Below, in pieces: positions 50,299 to 61,307 of a stretch of DNA of 64,000 nucleotides; position 1 is the stretch's first letter; every line of letters begins with the position of its first letter. The DNA is from Enterococcus sp. 9D6_DIV0238 (GTDB lineage: Bacteria; Bacillota; Bacilli; Lactobacillales; Enterococcaceae): NCBI RefSeq assembly GCF_002174455.2, contig NZ_CP147246.1, positions 248,001 through 312,000 of the forward strand, read 5' to 3'. A program made the position numbers and the translations under genes. The notes below the pieces were generated by a model, which was given only the letters and a program-made list of their open reading frames with translations, searched no databases and had not been told where the DNA came from.

Positions 50299-51618
50299 CT
50301 AATCGACAAGATCAAATTCTTGTTTTGTCTCAGCCAATTTTGTTAATGCTCTATTGGCAATTGCTTCATAACGCTCTTTTTTATCACGAATTCGTTCAGG
50401 CATCTCAGGAAAGAGACCGAAATTGGCATTCATTGGTTGGAAATGTTTGCCTTCTGCATGAGTGATGTAATAGGCCATACTGCCAAGTGTCGTTTCTCTT
50501 GGGAAGACAATAGGCTCTTCCCCTTTAGCTAAACGCGCTGCATTGATACCTGCCAATAAACCACTAGCCGCACTCTCAACATATCCTTCAACACCAGTCA
50601 TTTGACCTGCAAAAAACAGGTTCTCTCTCTTTTGAGATTGATAGGTTGGTTTTAAAAGCTCTGGTGAATTCATGAAACTGTTTCGATGCATCACACCATA
50701 TCGCACAAACTCAGCATTTTCTAACCCAGGAATCATTTGGAAAACACGTTTTTGCTCTCCCCATTTTAAATGAGTTTGAAATCCAACTAAATTGTATAAA
50801 GACGCTGCTGCATTGTCTTGACGCAATTGAATCACCGCATACGGACGTTTTCCTGTCTTAGGATCTTCAAGTCCTACAGGTTTTAGTGGTCCAAATAGCA
50901 TTGTTTTGATTCCACGTTTAGCCATTACTTCGATCGGCATACATCCTTCAAAGAATTTTTCTTTTTCGAATGTTTTTAACGGAACGACTTCGGCAGAAAC
51001 TAATGCTTCATAAAAAGCAGTGAATTCTTCCTCTGTCATCGGACAGTTTAGATAAGCTGCTTCTCCTTTATCATAACGTGATTTCAGGTAAACTTTATCC
51101 ATATTGATCGTTGCTTTATCAACGATCGGTGCAGCTGCATCATAAAAATAGAAACCATCTGAGCCATTGAATTCTTTGATTTGTTCTGCCAAAGCTTCTG
51201 AGGTCAAAGGTCCTGTTGCTACAATAACGATTCCTTCTGGTAATGCAGTGATTTCTTCATTTTTTACAGTAATTAACGGATGATTTTTGATCCGATCTGT
51301 GATTTCCTGAGAGAAGGTATCTCGATCGACCGCCAAAGCTCCTCCTGCGGGAACTGCCGTTAAATCAGCGCTATTGATTATAATTGAGTCTAAACGGCGC
51401 ATCTCTTCTTTTAAAACCCCTACTGCATTCGTTAAATTATTTCCTCTTAAGGAATTAGAGCAAACTAACTCAGCAAAATTTTCAGTCTGGTGAGCTGGTG
51501 TCTTTTTTACTGGTCGCATTTCATATAGAGTAACTGGCACACCCGCTTTGGCAACTTGCCAAGCAGCTTCACTGCCAGCTAGACCGGCGCCAATAACTGT
51601 TACAGAAGTAGTAGTCAT
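50299..51618 (-). CDS. trmFO: Methylenetetrahydrofolate-tRNA m5U54 methyltransferase
   Basis: A 439-residue FAD/folate enzyme forming ribothymidine at tRNA position 54. FAD motif [14 protein letters not shown] at the N-terminus; [22 protein letters not shown], and [28 protein letters not shown] near the end are TrmFO (former Gid) signatures. Lies 97 bases after topA in the conserved topA-trmFO order. Confidence 0.96.
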   Translation of the reverse strand: MTTTSVTVIGAGLAGSEAAWQVAKAGVPVTLYEMRPVKKTPAHQTENFAELVCSNSLRGNNLTNAVGVLKEEMRRLDSIIINSADLTAVPAGGALAVDRDTFSQEITDRIKNHPLITVKNEEITALPEGIVIVATGPLTSEALAEQIKEFNGSDGFYFYDAAAPIVDKATINMDKVYLKSRYDKGEAAYLNCPMTEEEFTAFYEALVSAEVVPLKTFEKEKFFEGCMPIEVMAKRGIKTMLFGPLKPVGLEDPKTGKRPYAVIQLRQDNAAASLYNLVGFQTHLKWGEQKRVFQMIPGLENAEFVRYGVMHRNSFMNSPELLKPTYQSQKRENLFFAGQMTGVEGYVESAASGLLAGINAARLAKGEEPIVFPRETTLGSMAYYITHAEGKHFQPMNANFGLFPEMPERIRDKKERYEAIANRALTKLAETKQEFDLVD

Positions 51619-51715
51619 TTAGATCCTCTTTTCTTTTATATAGATACAGAAACAATTGACTTTAAAAAAGTAATTGCTTCTGTATAATTGATTATTTTAT
51701 TTGTAGTCAAGATAG

Positions 51716-53794
51716 CTATTTTTGAACATTTTCTTCGTAATCACCATTGATACAGACAACTTGTTTTCCGCCTTTGACTTTCTTTTCAACAAGATACTGA
51801 CCACATTTTGGACATGGACGTCCAATTGGTTTATCCCAAGAAGTAAAGTCACATTCTGGATAACGGCTGCATCCATAGAACAATCGGTTTTTCTTAGATT
51901 TACGTTCAATAACTTGGCCTTCATTACAAACTGGACATGTTACACCGATTTCTTTAACGATGGCTTTAGTGTTTCGACATTCCGGGAAATTACTGCATGC
52001 ATAAAATTTTCCGTAGCGTCCGAGTTTGATGACCATTGGGTGTCCGCAAAGATCGCAGTCAAAACCAGCTGGCTCATCTTTGATTTGAATTTTTTCGATT
52101 TTCTCTTCTGCGTTGGTCAATTCTTTTTCAAATGGTTGGTAGAAGCGATCCACAACTTCCACCCATTTTTCCTGTCCAACGCCGATTTTATCCAAATCCC
52201 CTTCCATTGATGCAGTAAAATGGACATCAACGATTTGCGGGAAGAATTCCACGATCAGAGAATTAACGATTTCACCAAGTTCTGTTGGCTCAAAACGTTT
52301 ATTCGTTAATTTAACATAATAACGTCTTTGAATAGTTTCCAAAGTTGGTGCATACGTTGATGGACGTCCCACTCCGTTTTCTTCCAATGCGCGGATCAAT
52401 GTTGCTTCACTGAATCGTGCTGGAGGTTGAGTGAAATGTTGTTTTGGTTCGATATCAACAGCCTTGACTTTATCTCCTTCAACTAAATCAGGAAGAATAT
52501 TTTCTTTGTCTTCTTTTCCGTCATCTCTACCTTCAACATAAACTTGCATGAACCCTTTGAATTTTACTTTTGCACCGTTTGCAATGAAAATCACGCCATT
52601 TTGCTCAAGGGTTACTTTCATTGTATCCAGCACTGCTGGTGTCATTTGACTTGCAACGAATCGGGACCAAATCAATGTATACAATTTAAGTTGGTCTTTA
52701 TCTAAGTATTGCTTGATTTCATTTGGTGAGCGCAATACACTTGATGGTCGGACAGCCTCATGGGCATCTTGCGCCCCTTGTGAATTTTTCGCTTTACGCC
52801 CGCCGTGTGCTGAAAATTCACTGCCGTAATTTTTTTCGATATATTCTGCAGCTTCTTCTTTCGCTGAATCCGCGATTCTGGTTGAGTCGGTACGCATATA
52901 AGTGATCAAACCAACTGTTCCCTGTTTTCCTAAAGCAATTCCCTCATATAGCTGTTGGGCAACCATCATTGTTTTTCTCGTTCTAAAATTCAATTTTCTA
53001 GCTGCTTCTTGTTGTAGGCTACTCGTGGTAAAAGGTAATGCTGGATTACGTTTACGTTCTTTTTTCTCAACTTTGGTAACATCATAATCTTTTCCCGTAA
53101 TTCTAGTGGTCACTTCTTTGACTGCTTCAGCATTAGGTAATTTTTTCTTCTTTCCATCCACACCCCAAAAATTCGCTTTGAATTTTTTCTTTGCTTTTTG
53201 GAAATTTCCATCAATACTCCAGTATTCTTCTGGAATAAATTTACGAATATCATTTTCACGATCAATAATAATCTTCAATGCAACAGACTGAACACGGCCG
53301 GCACTTAAGCCTTTTTTGACTTTACGCCATAGAATGGGGCTAAGTGAATAGCCAACAAGACGGTCTAAAATTCTACGAGCTTGTTGCGCATCTACTAAAT
53401 CTAGATCGATCGTTCGAGGTTCTTTGAACGCAGCTTTGACTGCTTCTTTTGTAATTTCATTGAAGACAACTCGGTTTTTATCTTTCAGATCAAGGCCGAG
53501 AAGGTAAGATAAATGCCAGGCAATTGCCTCTCCTTCTCGGTCCGGATCGGCTGCGAGATAGACTTTATCAGCTTTTTTAGCAGCTGCTTTTAAACTTTTG
53601 ATTACATCGCCTTTACCTCTGATCGAGATATAGTGCGGTTCATAATTATTTTCAATATCGATACCCATTTTACTTTTTGGTAAATCACGAATGTGTCCAA
53701 CACTGGCAACTACCTTATAATTTTTTCCTAAATATTTTTCAATCGTTTTGGCTTTAGCTGGGGATTCTACAATAACTAGATATTTATACGCCAT
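51716..53794 (-). CDS. topA: DNA topoisomerase I
   Basis: A 692-residue type IA topoisomerase relaxing negative supercoils. TOPRIM at the N-terminus ([17 protein letters not shown] and [14 protein letters not shown]), active-site tyrosine in TYMRTDSTR near residue 299, and three C-terminal zinc-finger-like segments: [28 protein letters not shown]...CSRYPEC and CPKCGQYL...CINGD. The last finger has fewer paired cysteines than the others. Normal length. Confidence 0.96.
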   Translation of the reverse strand: MAYKYLVIVESPAKAKTIEKYLGKNYKVVASVGHIRDLPKSKMGIDIENNYEPHYISIRGKGDVIKSLKAAAKKADKVYLAADPDREGEAIAWHLSYLLGLDLKDKNRVVFNEITKEAVKAAFKEPRTIDLDLVDAQQARRILDRLVGYSLSPILWRKVKKGLSAGRVQSVALKIIIDRENDIRKFIPEEYWSIDGNFQKAKKKFKANFWGVDGKKKKLPNAEAVKEVTTRITGKDYDVTKVEKKERKRNPALPFTTSSLQQEAARKLNFRTRKTMMVAQQLYEGIALGKQGTVGLITYMRTDSTRIADSAKEEAAEYIEKNYGSEFSAHGGRKAKNSQGAQDAHEAVRPSSVLRSPNEIKQYLDKDQLKLYTLIWSRFVASQMTPAVLDTMKVTLEQNGVIFIANGAKVKFKGFMQVYVEGRDDGKEDKENILPDLVEGDKVKAVDIEPKQHFTQPPARFSEATLIRALEENGVGRPSTYAPTLETIQRRYYVKLTNKRFEPTELGEIVNSLIVEFFPQIVDVHFTASMEGDLDKIGVGQEKWVEVVDRFYQPFEKELTNAEEKIEKIQIKDEPAGFDCDLCGHPMVIKLGRYGKFYACSNFPECRNTKAIVKEIGVTCPVCNEGQVIERKSKKNRLFYGCSRYPECDFTSWDKPIGRPCPKCGQYLVEKKVKGGKQVVCINGDYEENVQK

Positions 53795-53914
53795 TCAACG
53801 TGTGGCTCCTTTCGGTTTTTGTGTTTCTTCTATTATATATATCAAAATGTAGAGAACTCACAAATCGTACTTCATCATATCTATTCATCACAGGTTTGTC
53901 AAGGATTGATAGTA

Positions 53915-54796
53915 TTAAATTGAAAAATTTTGGATTTCTTCAAGGATATCTTGAGGGCAAATCGTACACTTTGCACCTTCTTGAATCAGTGTATGACAGC
54001 CATCAGAACGCAAATCTAGTGAATTTCCTGGAACTGCAAATACTTCTCTTCCGTATTCTAATGCTGCTTGTGCAGTAATTAAAGAGCCACTTTTTTTACC
54101 GGCCTCGATCACACATGTACCTAAACTGATGCCTGCGATGATCCGGTTTCTCATTGGAAAATGGTATTTTCTTGGCTTTGTTCCGTTAGGATACTCACTG
54201 ATCACTAGCTGTTCTGCCATCATTTTGCGTTGAACATGAGCTGTTTCTTTTGGGTAGCAATAGTCTAGTCCCGTTCCGATTACACCGATCGTTTGACCTG
54301 AATGATGCATTGCTACTTGATGGCTTACACTATCTATTCCCTTAGCTAATCCACTGACGATCGTCAGCCCATGTTCAATCATTTTAGGTACTAATTGCCT
54401 AACGACATTTATTCCATAAACAGAAGAAGATCTAGCGCCAACAAAAGATAAACAAGGATTCTTTAAAAGAGCAATATTTCCTTGGTAAAATAATAAAACT
54501 GGACAATTGTAGATTTGCTTCAGATATGTTGGATAGTCATCATCTAAAATTGTAATAAAACTATGATGTTCTTGAAAAGATCTTAGGCTCTTATTTTCTC
54601 TAGTCCAATACTCCCAAGAGTGTAAAAAAATCTTCTGATAGGTTCGGATTTCAGCTATGTGAATAATCTCTTCTTTGGAGAAATCAGCTATATTATTATA
54701 ATTCATTGAAAAATCTAATACTTTTAGCATTCCTAGATTGCCTATGCCTTTACATACCGAAAGTTTAAAAAATAGTGCCCGTTGTTCTTCATTCAT
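53915..54796 (-). CDS. dprA: DNA processing protein DprA/Smf
   Basis: A 293-residue Rossmann-type protein that loads RecA on incoming single-stranded DNA during transformation. Core motifs: LSFVGARSSSVYG, TIVSGLAKGIDSVSHQ, GVIGTGLDYCYP, FPMRNRIIAGIS and SGSLITAQAALEYGREVFAVPG. The protein ends soon after the Rossmann domain, with no C-terminal winged-helix domain. Enterococci are not known to be naturally competent as a rule; gene conservation may reflect another recombination role. Confidence 0.94.
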   Translation of the reverse strand: MNEEQRALFFKLSVCKGIGNLGMLKVLDFSMNYNNIADFSKEEIIHIAEIRTYQKIFLHSWEYWTRENKSLRSFQEHHSFITILDDDYPTYLKQIYNCPVLLFYQGNIALLKNPCLSFVGARSSSVYGINVVRQLVPKMIEHGLTIVSGLAKGIDSVSHQVAMHHSGQTIGVIGTGLDYCYPKETAHVQRKMMAEQLVISEYPNGTKPRKYHFPMRNRIIAGISLGTCVIEAGKKSGSLITAQAALEYGREVFAVPGNSLDLRSDGCHTLIQEGAKCTICPQDILEEIQNFSI

Positions 54797-54863
54797 AAAA
54801 AAAACCTTCCTTTGTGTATACTTGTTATAGTAAGTATCCGCAAAAAAAGGTCTTTTTTATTTT

Positions 54864-55634
54864 TTAGCAAAAATCTTTTATTGGAGCAAAGGTCTTTCTA
54901 TGAATTTTACAAATTCCCAGCTCCTTGATCCCTTGTAAATGCTCTTTTGTTCCATAACCAGCATTTTTTTCAAAACCATAACCGGGATACATTTTAGCAT
55001 AGTCCTCCATCAATCGATCACGAATAACTTTTGCTACAATACTTGCAGCTGCAATCGAAACAGAACGTGCATCTCCTTTTATGATATTTTCTTGAGGAAT
55101 CTTGACATCCAAAGTCATTGCATCTATCAACAAATAATCAGGAATGAAGCATAGATCTTCTAATGCGATTCCCATTGCAAGTTTAGATGCCTGATAGATA
55201 TTGATTTCATCGATTTTATTGTGATCAACCATGCCAATACCGATAGAAATAGCTTGATTTTGAATTTGATCATAAAGCTCATCTCTTTTTTTAGCAGATA
55301 ACTTTTTAGAATCATTAACACCAAGCAATTGAAATTTTTCTGGTAAAATAACCGCTGCTGCAACAACTGGTCCAGCCAAAGGACCTCGACCAACCTCGTC
55401 GATTCCTACGATCAAACGATGTCCTTGTGCGCGGGCATTCCTTTCAAACACTTGCATCTCATCTAAAAGCGCTATGTCCTTTTCATGTCGTTGAATTCTG
55501 CGTTCCCATTGCTTGAGAGCTTGTTGTACTCCGCTGCGCTCATCTTGCTGCCAGTGCTCAATTCGTTCGTCATCTCTTCTATCAATTTCAGCTAAAGCCA
55601 TTTTTATTTGTTGAATCGATTCAGCTTTCATCAT
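54864..55634 (-). CDS. rnhB: Ribonuclease HII
   Basis: A 256-residue enzyme that cuts RNA in RNA-DNA hybrids and at single ribonucleotides. Metal-binding acid residues in GIDEVGRGPLAGPVVAAAVIL and in LLIDAMTL; SIAAASIVAKVIRD is conserved. The N-terminal 65 residues form a charged helical extension usual in Firmicutes. It overlaps the rbgA stop by 14 bases; AGGAG 6 bases before ATG 55634 supports that start. Confidence 0.95.
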   Translation of the reverse strand: MMKAESIQQIKMALAEIDRRDDERIEHWQQDERSGVQQALKQWERRIQRHEKDIALLDEMQVFERNARAQGHRLIVGIDEVGRGPLAGPVVAAAVILPEKFQLLGVNDSKKLSAKKRDELYDQIQNQAISIGIGMVDHNKIDEINIYQASKLAMGIALEDLCFIPDYLLIDAMTLDVKIPQENIIKGDARSVSIAAASIVAKVIRDRLMEDYAKMYPGYGFEKNAGYGTKEHLQGIKELGICKIHRKTFAPIKDFC

Positions 55635-56484
55635 TTATAGCTCCTAATTCTTCCCAACGATCTAATGTATAAGGTCCCAATTTACTGCTTCGGATCTCCT
55701 GGATGATCATTTCACTTGCTCGATCGTAATCATCACGGTACCCACGTTTTTGACTGATCAGCATCAAAAGCTCCGCAGGTGGTAAAAAAGTTTCTTCTTC
55801 AGTTAGACGGTATCGTTCAATCAAACGCTCAGGATAAAAACGAGAAAAAAACGACAAACCATAAATGGCTAAATCATCTAAATGAAGAAGTTGATCCTTG
55901 ATTGCTCCCGTCAATGCCAATTTTTTTCCAATTTCCTGATCTTCAAATTTAGGCCACAAAATACCCGGCGTATCTAAAAGTTCTAGCTCCGTTCCTGAAC
56001 GCAGCCATTGTTGTCCTTTGGTAACTCCTGGCTTGTTGCCTGTTTGTGCTATTTTTTTCCCGACTAATCGATTCATCAGTGTTGATTTCCCGACATTAGG
56101 AATCCCAATGCACATGGCACGGATCGCGCGAGGCTTCAGTCCTTTTGCTCTTTCACGTTCGATTTTCTCTTTCAGAGCCTTTTTGGCTTCCGGAACGATT
56201 TTATTGACTCCTTTATTCTGCTGAGCATTGATAATCAGGGTATGGTAACCTTTTTCTTGAAAATATTGTTGCCATTTTTGATTCTGCTCCTTATCTGCCA
56301 AATCTCCCTTATTCAATAAGATCAATCGAGGTTTTTGTTGAACGATTTGATCCATCATTGGATTGCGGGATGAAAGCGGCAACCTCGCATCAATCAGTTC
56401 AAATACGATATCTACGTATTTGATTTTCTCTGATACTTCTCTTCTGGCTTTTGCCATATGTCCTGGGAACCACTGTATTGTCAT
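55621..56484 (-). CDS. rbgA: Ribosome biogenesis GTPase RbgA (YlqF)
   Basis: A 287-residue circularly permuted GTPase required for late 50S subunit assembly. Motifs occur in permuted order: G4 LLNKGDL near residue 57 precedes G1 GIPNVGKSTLMNRL near 128, then G3 DTPGILWP. The N-terminus MTIQWFPGHMAKARR is the family signature. Overlaps rnhB, giving translational coupling as in Bacillus. Confidence 0.96.
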   Translation of the reverse strand: MTIQWFPGHMAKARREVSEKIKYVDIVFELIDARLPLSSRNPMMDQIVQQKPRLILLNKGDLADKEQNQKWQQYFQEKGYHTLIINAQQNKGVNKIVPEAKKALKEKIERERAKGLKPRAIRAMCIGIPNVGKSTLMNRLVGKKIAQTGNKPGVTKGQQWLRSGTELELLDTPGILWPKFEDQEIGKKLALTGAIKDQLLHLDDLAIYGLSFFSRFYPERLIERYRLTEEETFLPPAELLMLISQKRGYRDDYDRASEMIIQEIRSSKLGPYTLDRWEELGAINDES

Positions 56485-56492
56485 TTTATCAC

Positions 56493-57047
56493 CTATCTTG
56501 GTATAAATTTCATGTGTGAAAATGGGTAGTACACAAATTGAGCTTTGCCTAAAATATACTTACTTTCGACTGCTCCGAAAGAACGGCTATCCTTTGACAT
56601 CCGACGGTTATCACCTAGTACAAAGTAGTGATCTTCAGGCAGCACCTTTTCTGCAATCAGATCGCTCAAATCGAAATTGGTCGTGTAAGGAACCGTTTCA
56701 TGATCTTTTTTCAGATTTTTTTCTAGGAAGGGTTCTTCTATCGGAGTTTCATTAACATAAAGCTGATCGTTCTCATAGCGAATTGCATCCCCCGGCAGCC
56801 CGATGATCCGTTTAATATAAATCGATCCATTCGGTAATTTAAACACAACTACATCAAACCGCTTGATCGAAGTGAACTTCTCCATCACGATCATATCCCC
56901 TTGATTCAGTGTTTTGGCCATTGAACTTCCGTCAACCGGAACAGGAATCAAGAAAAAACCTCTCAAAATAAAAACTAAGACAACAGAAGGAATGAGTAAT
57001 TTCATGAAAGAAATAAAGTAACCAACATAATTTTTCTTTTGATCCAT
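56493..57047 (-). CDS. lepB: Signal peptidase I
   Basis: About 184 residues, one N-terminal membrane helix (about 13-33) and an extracytoplasmic catalytic domain with the Ser-Lys dyad: serine in PVDGSSMAKTL and lysine in YIKRIIGLPGD. GDNRRMSKDSRSFGAV is the conserved box E. The open frame reaches 57089, but a TATAAT box lies inside that stretch, so ATG 57047 (AAAGG 9 bases upstream) is more likely; 57056 is also possible. Close upstream of rbgA (9 bases). Confidence 0.93.
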   Translation of the reverse strand: MDQKKNYVGYFISFMKLLIPSVVLVFILRGFFLIPVPVDGSSMAKTLNQGDMIVMEKFTSIKRFDVVVFKLPNGSIYIKRIIGLPGDAIRYENDQLYVNETPIEEPFLEKNLKKDHETVPYTTNFDLSDLIAEKVLPEDHYFVLGDNRRMSKDSRSFGAVESKYILGKAQFVYYPFSHMKFIPR

Positions 57048-57203
57048 CTTCCCCATCCTTTCGTCTATCTTATTATAAAGGAAGAACATTAGAAAAAGCG
57101 ACTATTTTTATAGAAAAAAAATGAATCCTTTTGCAAAATAAAGTAAAGGTGTGAAAAAGGTAAAATATCGTTTAATGAATCACCCCAGTTCACACCATCA
57201 TTT

Positions 57204-58649
57204 TTAATTTTTGTTTCGTTCTTCCTGTAATTCTTTGATGCCCAAATCATAGGCTTGATCATTTTCAACAATTTTTTTCGCTACTTCTTTTTCGATATGA
57301 TCTGCAGTTTCGTTATCTACTTCACCAGTAACTGGAAGACTGTTCTCAGTTTGAACAGCAGCTACAGCATTTTTCGTTTCTTCAGAAAAATCACTGCTTT
57401 CGGCATTTACTTCATATCCCAAAGCTTTTAATAAAGCATTGAGATTTTTGACAACAGAAGAAGAATCGCCTATTTTCAACGTTTTGTCTCTAGAAATCGG
57501 AGCTAGATAGGCATAGTCAGGGTAATCTGCTTTGATCGTTGGCTCTAATCCTTTTTCATGAATCCACTCACCTTTAGGCGTCAACCACTTCATCACAGTC
57601 AATTTGATCTCACTTTTATCGTTCAAATTCTTCACTGATTGGACAGTGCCTTTGCCGAAGGTTTTCATCCCAATGATTTTTTTATTTCCAGATTCTTTTA
57701 GAGCCGCTGCGAAAATTTCAGAAGCGCTCGCACTGCCTTCGTCCACCAAAACAACAGTTGGCTCTTTTACTTTAAACCCGTCATCTAATTCAGAAGAAGC
57801 CGTATCTTCACTTGTATTTCCCTGCTTATCTTCAAATTTCACGATAGTTTGACCATCTTCTAAGAACATACTGGCCATCTGTTCCACCTGATCCAATAAG
57901 CCCCCAGGGTTTTGACGTAAATCGATCACGAAGGAGGTTGCCCCGTCTTTTCTTAATGAGATGATCGTATCTTTCAACTCTTGGTATGTATTTTCACCAA
58001 AGGAAGAAATTTTGATGCTGCCGATCGTTTTATCTTTGGCATCGGGTTCTCCCTTAACAGTTTCGATTGGGATTGTATCTCGTTTTAATTTTAGCTCAAA
58101 AGTTTCAGAACCACGAGTGATGGTTAAGCGGACTTCTGTCCCTTTTTTTCCTCGTATTTTACTTACAACTTCAGTGAGTGTTTTTCCTTTCGTTTCCTCA
58201 TCATCCACTTTGATGATTTGATCGTTTGCTTTGATTCCTGCCTTTGCAGCTGGAGATCCGTCGATCGGTGCTTGTGCCACAGTAGGTAGTTCATCGGTCA
58301 TGGTCATGGTTGCACCAATTCCCTCAAAACTTCCTGAAAGACTTTGATCCAGTTCATCTGCTTCGGGTTCATTTAAATAGCTGGAATATGGATCATCTAA
58401 CGCTTCTGTCATTCCTTTTAGTGCACCATCTACTAGCTTTTCTTCATCGACCTTTCCAACGTAATTTGTGACAATTTCGTTGTAAAGAGCGTCAACTTTT
58501 TTTAGCTCACTGCTTTGCATTGGACGATCAGCAAGTTGTTTTTTATATTGGTGATCAAAATAAATATAACTACCACTTCCAACAAGAAACGCGACACATA
58601 AAATTGAAATTATGTACTGATAATAAGGCACTTGTCGTTTCTCTTTCAT
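57204..58649 (-). CDS. C-terminal processing peptidase (S41) with PDZ and peptidoglycan-binding domains
   Basis: A 481-residue membrane-anchored serine protease of the CtpA/CtpB group. N-terminal helix (about 12-29), PDZ domain (about 105-195), S41 catalytic domain with Ser in DEGSASASE near residue 304 and Lys in TFGKGTVQ near 329, then a PG_binding_1 domain (about 395-450, LKIGDSSSVVKNLNALLKALGY) and a charged tail. Known relatives act in envelope protein turnover or signalling. Next gene downstream is signal peptidase I. Confidence 0.94.
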   Translation of the reverse strand: MKEKRQVPYYQYIISILCVAFLVGSGSYIYFDHQYKKQLADRPMQSSELKKVDALYNEIVTNYVGKVDEEKLVDGALKGMTEALDDPYSSYLNEPEADELDQSLSGSFEGIGATMTMTDELPTVAQAPIDGSPAAKAGIKANDQIIKVDDEETKGKTLTEVVSKIRGKKGTEVRLTITRGSETFELKLKRDTIPIETVKGEPDAKDKTIGSIKISSFGENTYQELKDTIISLRKDGATSFVIDLRQNPGGLLDQVEQMASMFLEDGQTIVKFEDKQGNTSEDTASSELDDGFKVKEPTVVLVDEGSASASEIFAAALKESGNKKIIGMKTFGKGTVQSVKNLNDKSEIKLTVMKWLTPKGEWIHEKGLEPTIKADYPDYAYLAPISRDKTLKIGDSSSVVKNLNALLKALGYEVNAESSDFSEETKNAVAAVQTENSLPVTGEVDNETADHIEKEVAKKIVENDQAYDLGIKELQEERNKN

Positions 58650-58733
58650 AGCGTTCTCCCCTTCCTGCTAATTTATACTGCATGCATTCCAGTGTAACAT
58701 GAAAAAAAAGCAAGGAAAAGTCTTCCCCGCTTT

Positions 58734-58952
58734 TTATTTGTTGTTTTCTAAGTATTTTTCCCACAACTCATCAAAAATGAGCATATTGCTTATATAATCT
58801 ACATTCATTTCCAAGTAACTGGATATTTCATGATAATCTTCAGATTGTTTTGGGAATTGAATGTCTTTTGCAGCGTCATTGGCAAATTGACTTTCTGCAG
58901 TTTTTTTAGGAGCTCGTAAAGTCATTAAGTAATGGTAGAAACTTCTTCTCAT
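58734..58952 (-). CDS. YozE family (UPF0346) small protein
   Basis: A 72-residue protein with the SAM-like YozE pattern: FYHYLMTLRAPKK at the N-terminus, FANDAAKDIQFPKQSEDYHEISSYLE in the middle and FDELWEKYLE at the end. Function unknown. Starts 4 bases after the msrA stop, clearly in the same operon. Confidence 0.92.
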   Translation of the reverse strand: MRRSFYHYLMTLRAPKKTAESQFANDAAKDIQFPKQSEDYHEISSYLEMNVDYISNMLIFDELWEKYLENNK

Positions 58953-58956
58953 TGAT

Positions 58957-59466
58957 TCACCAATTTTCTTTTATAAAATTTGCTCGATTTGCGTGAGCAT
59001 CTTCGTAGCGTTCAGGATCTTTTTGATAAAAATCTTGATGATAGTCTTCGGCAGGATAAAAAGTGACAGCCGGTTGGATCTTTGTAACTATAGGATCATC
59101 AAAGCGTCCACTTTCTGCTAATGCTTTTCTGCTTTGTATCGCAATTTCCTTTTGCTCATCTGTTGTGTAAAAAATCACTGGTCGATAATTGTCCCCGCGA
59201 TCTTCGAATTGACCAAGAGCATCGGTAGGATCTGTTTGCTGCCAGTATATTTCTACTAATCGTTCATATGACATGATTTCGGGATCAAATTCAATCTCGA
59301 CAGCTTCAGTATGCCCAGTAGTATGACTCAAGACTTGCTCGTAAGTGGGATTAGGCACATGTCCTCCTGTATACCCAGAGGTAACCGAAAGAATGCCAGG
59401 TTGGGTATCGAACGGCTGAATCATGCACCAAAAACAACCTCCAGCAAATATTGCTTTTTCACTCAT
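58957..59466 (-). CDS. msrA: Peptide methionine sulfoxide reductase A
   Basis: A 169-residue enzyme reducing methionine-S-sulfoxide. The nucleophilic cysteine is in FAGGCFWCM near residue 10-13; [15 protein letters not shown] and [13 protein letters not shown] are conserved. It is part of the YpmR-YpmS-msrA-yozE run, like the B. subtilis ypmR-ypmS-msr region. It belongs functionally with the oxidative defence genes in this window. Confidence 0.96.
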   Translation of the reverse strand: MSEKAIFAGGCFWCMIQPFDTQPGILSVTSGYTGGHVPNPTYEQVLSHTTGHTEAVEIEFDPEIMSYERLVEIYWQQTDPTDALGQFEDRGDNYRPVIFYTTDEQKEIAIQSRKALAESGRFDDPIVTKIQPAVTFYPAEDYHQDFYQKDPERYEDAHANRANFIKENW

Positions 59467-59468
59467 AA

Positions 59469-60143
59469 TTAATCCTCCTTACTTGAAGTATCTTTTGGTA
59501 GATAGATGTTCATTCGAATATCATCGTCCACTAAATTGATTTTTTCTGCTCGAATAAACAGGCCGTTTTGCATTCTAAACTGATCTAAACGCAGCAAAAT
59601 AGTACTGTCATCCGGATTTACCTCTACCCAACTTGGTAGCTTATAATCTCGCTGAACAAACTTCAAGATCTCTTTTATTGGTAAACCTAGCGTTCCAATT
59701 GATAAACTTTTAGCCTTTAGTTGAACATTGCCATCATTCATCACAAATGGATCGAAATAAAGGTTGAATTCAATTGGATAGCCTAAAACTTCAAAAGTTC
59801 CGTTCAACATAGCTTCGTTTTCTAAATAAAATTTATAGTTAATGTCAGAATCCTTTTGAAAATCACTAAGGAAAAAATCGATCAATGCATTGACCTGTTT
59901 TTTATTTGATTGAATAGCAATTACAGGTGTTCCCTCTTTAGCAACCAGTTCAGGAACCGGTTTATAATTAGGCTCACGAACTTGAGTGATTCTTACAAAA
60001 ATAAAAGCTAAACTTGCAATAATAGTACCAACTAAAATAAGAAAAGCGATCTTCCAACGATTCATTGGCGTTTGCACGTCTTTCTTTTGTTTTCTCTGCT
60101 TAGCGTCTTTTTCCTTTTTAGAAGTCTCTTGTTCATTGTTCAT
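59469..60143 (-). CDS. YpmS-like (DUF2140) membrane-anchored protein
   Basis: About 224 residues. A lysine-rich cytoplasmic start, one membrane helix ([21 protein letters not shown], about 30-50) and an extracellular domain of beta-rich sequence, with the family phrase [21 protein letters not shown]. Function unknown. GTG 60152 overlaps the stop of the preceding gene; I prefer ATG 60143. Two bases separate it from msrA. Confidence 0.88.
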   Translation of the reverse strand: MNNEQETSKKEKDAKQRKQKKDVQTPMNRWKIAFLILVGTIIASLAFIFVRITQVREPNYKPVPELVAKEGTPVIAIQSNKKQVNALIDFFLSDFQKDSDINYKFYLENEAMLNGTFEVLGYPIEFNLYFDPFVMNDGNVQLKAKSLSIGTLGLPIKEILKFVQRDYKLPSWVEVNPDDSTILLRLDQFRMQNGLFIRAEKINLVDDDIRMNIYLPKDTSSKED

Positions 60144-60148
60144 CTTGT

Positions 60149-61036
60149 TCACTCACTTCCTTTTTCTAGCCACTTATTATTTGTTTTGACCATTTCATCA
60201 CGAATCGCACTTGCCATAAGTTGATAACCCAAATTATTTGGATGGAATCGATCTTCTTCATAAAGAGCATTGTTTTTGATATCACGATTTTCACTTGACG
60301 AGGTAGTCTGATCAGCACTAACGATCCCAACCTGGTCGTCAACGCCTTTATATAATAAATCATTGATTGGAATAAAATAAGAATTCCCTTCAGCTTCAAC
60401 GATTTCTTTAGTTCCCTCATTCCAATTATCTACGATATCTTGCATCTCAGTGATTTCAGGAAAATAGAGATAAAATGGATTATAAATGCCCACTACATAA
60501 ATAGGCGCCTCTGGATTGTATTTACGGATCTCAGCAAGTAACTGTTCCACTTGGCTCTGATATTTTTTGAGCGGTTTTTTGAAAGAATCTTGTGTTAGAC
60601 GAAAAACGTCTCCTTTAATGACTTTCATCAAATCATTTCCGCCAACTGTTAAAGAAATCAAATCGGCAGAAGCTAATCCTGTCTGGATATCTTCTTTTTT
60701 CTTGATTCTTTTAAGAATTTGGTCGCTGCGGTCGCCATTTTTACCAAAATTATCTGTTTGAACACCATTCAAATGATATTCTTCTTGTAAATCGTTGGCA
60801 ACTAACGGAACAAAACCGCCAGAGTTAGTTAAATCGCCGATCCCTTCAGTTAATGAATCACCTATTGCCGCATAATGTATCACTTCTTTTGTCGCTCTTT
60901 TTTCTGTTTTTTGGTCACCAGTTCCTAAAATCGGTTTCGCTTTAGGGATTGTGATCATCAGGAGCAAGAAAACGCTGATGATCGTGGCAAAGAAAATTGC
61001 AAAGCTTCGCCAGTTTTTTTGAAAAAAATAGTTCAT
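60149..61036 (-). CDS. SGNH/GDSL lipase-esterase (YpmR-like), membrane-anchored
   Basis: A 295-residue protein with an N-terminal membrane helix (about 12-32) and an extracellular SGNH hydrolase domain: block I GDSLTEGIGD, Gly in block II, GGNDLM (block III) and DRFHPNNLGYQLMA with the catalytic Asp/His. Substrate unknown. Stop overlaps the next gene's region. A hairpin made of GAGGTAG/CTACCTC (61064-61082) lies in its 5' leader. Confidence 0.9.
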   Translation of the reverse strand: MNYFFQKNWRSFAIFFATIISVFLLLMITIPKAKPILGTGDQKTEKRATKEVIHYAAIGDSLTEGIGDLTNSGGFVPLVANDLQEEYHLNGVQTDNFGKNGDRSDQILKRIKKKEDIQTGLASADLISLTVGGNDLMKVIKGDVFRLTQDSFKKPLKKYQSQVEQLLAEIRKYNPEAPIYVVGIYNPFYLYFPEITEMQDIVDNWNEGTKEIVEAEGNSYFIPINDLLYKGVDDQVGIVSADQTTSSSENRDIKNNALYEEDRFHPNNLGYQLMASAIRDEMVKTNNKWLEKGSE

Positions 61037-61061
61037 TCTATCCCTTCCTTTACATAAATCA

Positions 61062-61084
61062 AATGAGGTAGGATTGCTACCTCC
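61062..61084 (-). promoter_or_regulatory. Leader hairpin containing a ribosome-site-like arm
   Basis: Minus strand GAGGTAG pairs with CTACCTC around CAATC. One arm mimics a Shine-Dalgarno sequence; no start codon follows closely. Confidence 0.35.
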
Positions 61085-61174
61085 AAACGGTCATTTAAAC
61101 TTACTATTAATCGCTATGATACACAAAATCAGACTGATTTTCTATGCTTTTATATCACTTTCATCAGAAAACTA

Positions 61175-61220
61175 GAAAAAAGTGACTGAGCGATAACTTG
61201 TCCAGTTATTCCTCAGTCAC
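61175..61220 (-). terminator. Terminator after second degV gene
   Basis: GTGACTGAG (61182-61190) pairs with CTCAGTCAC (61212-61220), inner ATAACT/AGTTAT; T-run on the minus strand at 61176-61181. Confidence 0.9.
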
Positions 61221-61307
61221 AAATTTTCTGAAATGGTACAGCTCAAAAAATTGCTCGTCTTACATCTTAAATAATTCTAAATCAAACTAAAGCTAAGTGT
61301 TTTATTG

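Noticed and set aside
51722..52210. A 162-codon plus-strand frame within topA
   Set aside because: It is the antisense shadow of the topA zinc-finger region, which has clear conserved motifs on the other strand.
61222..61236. AATTTTCTGAAATGG, a 12 of 15 match to the CodY box
   Set aside because: It lies downstream of one gene and about 180 bases before the next, not at a recognisable promoter.
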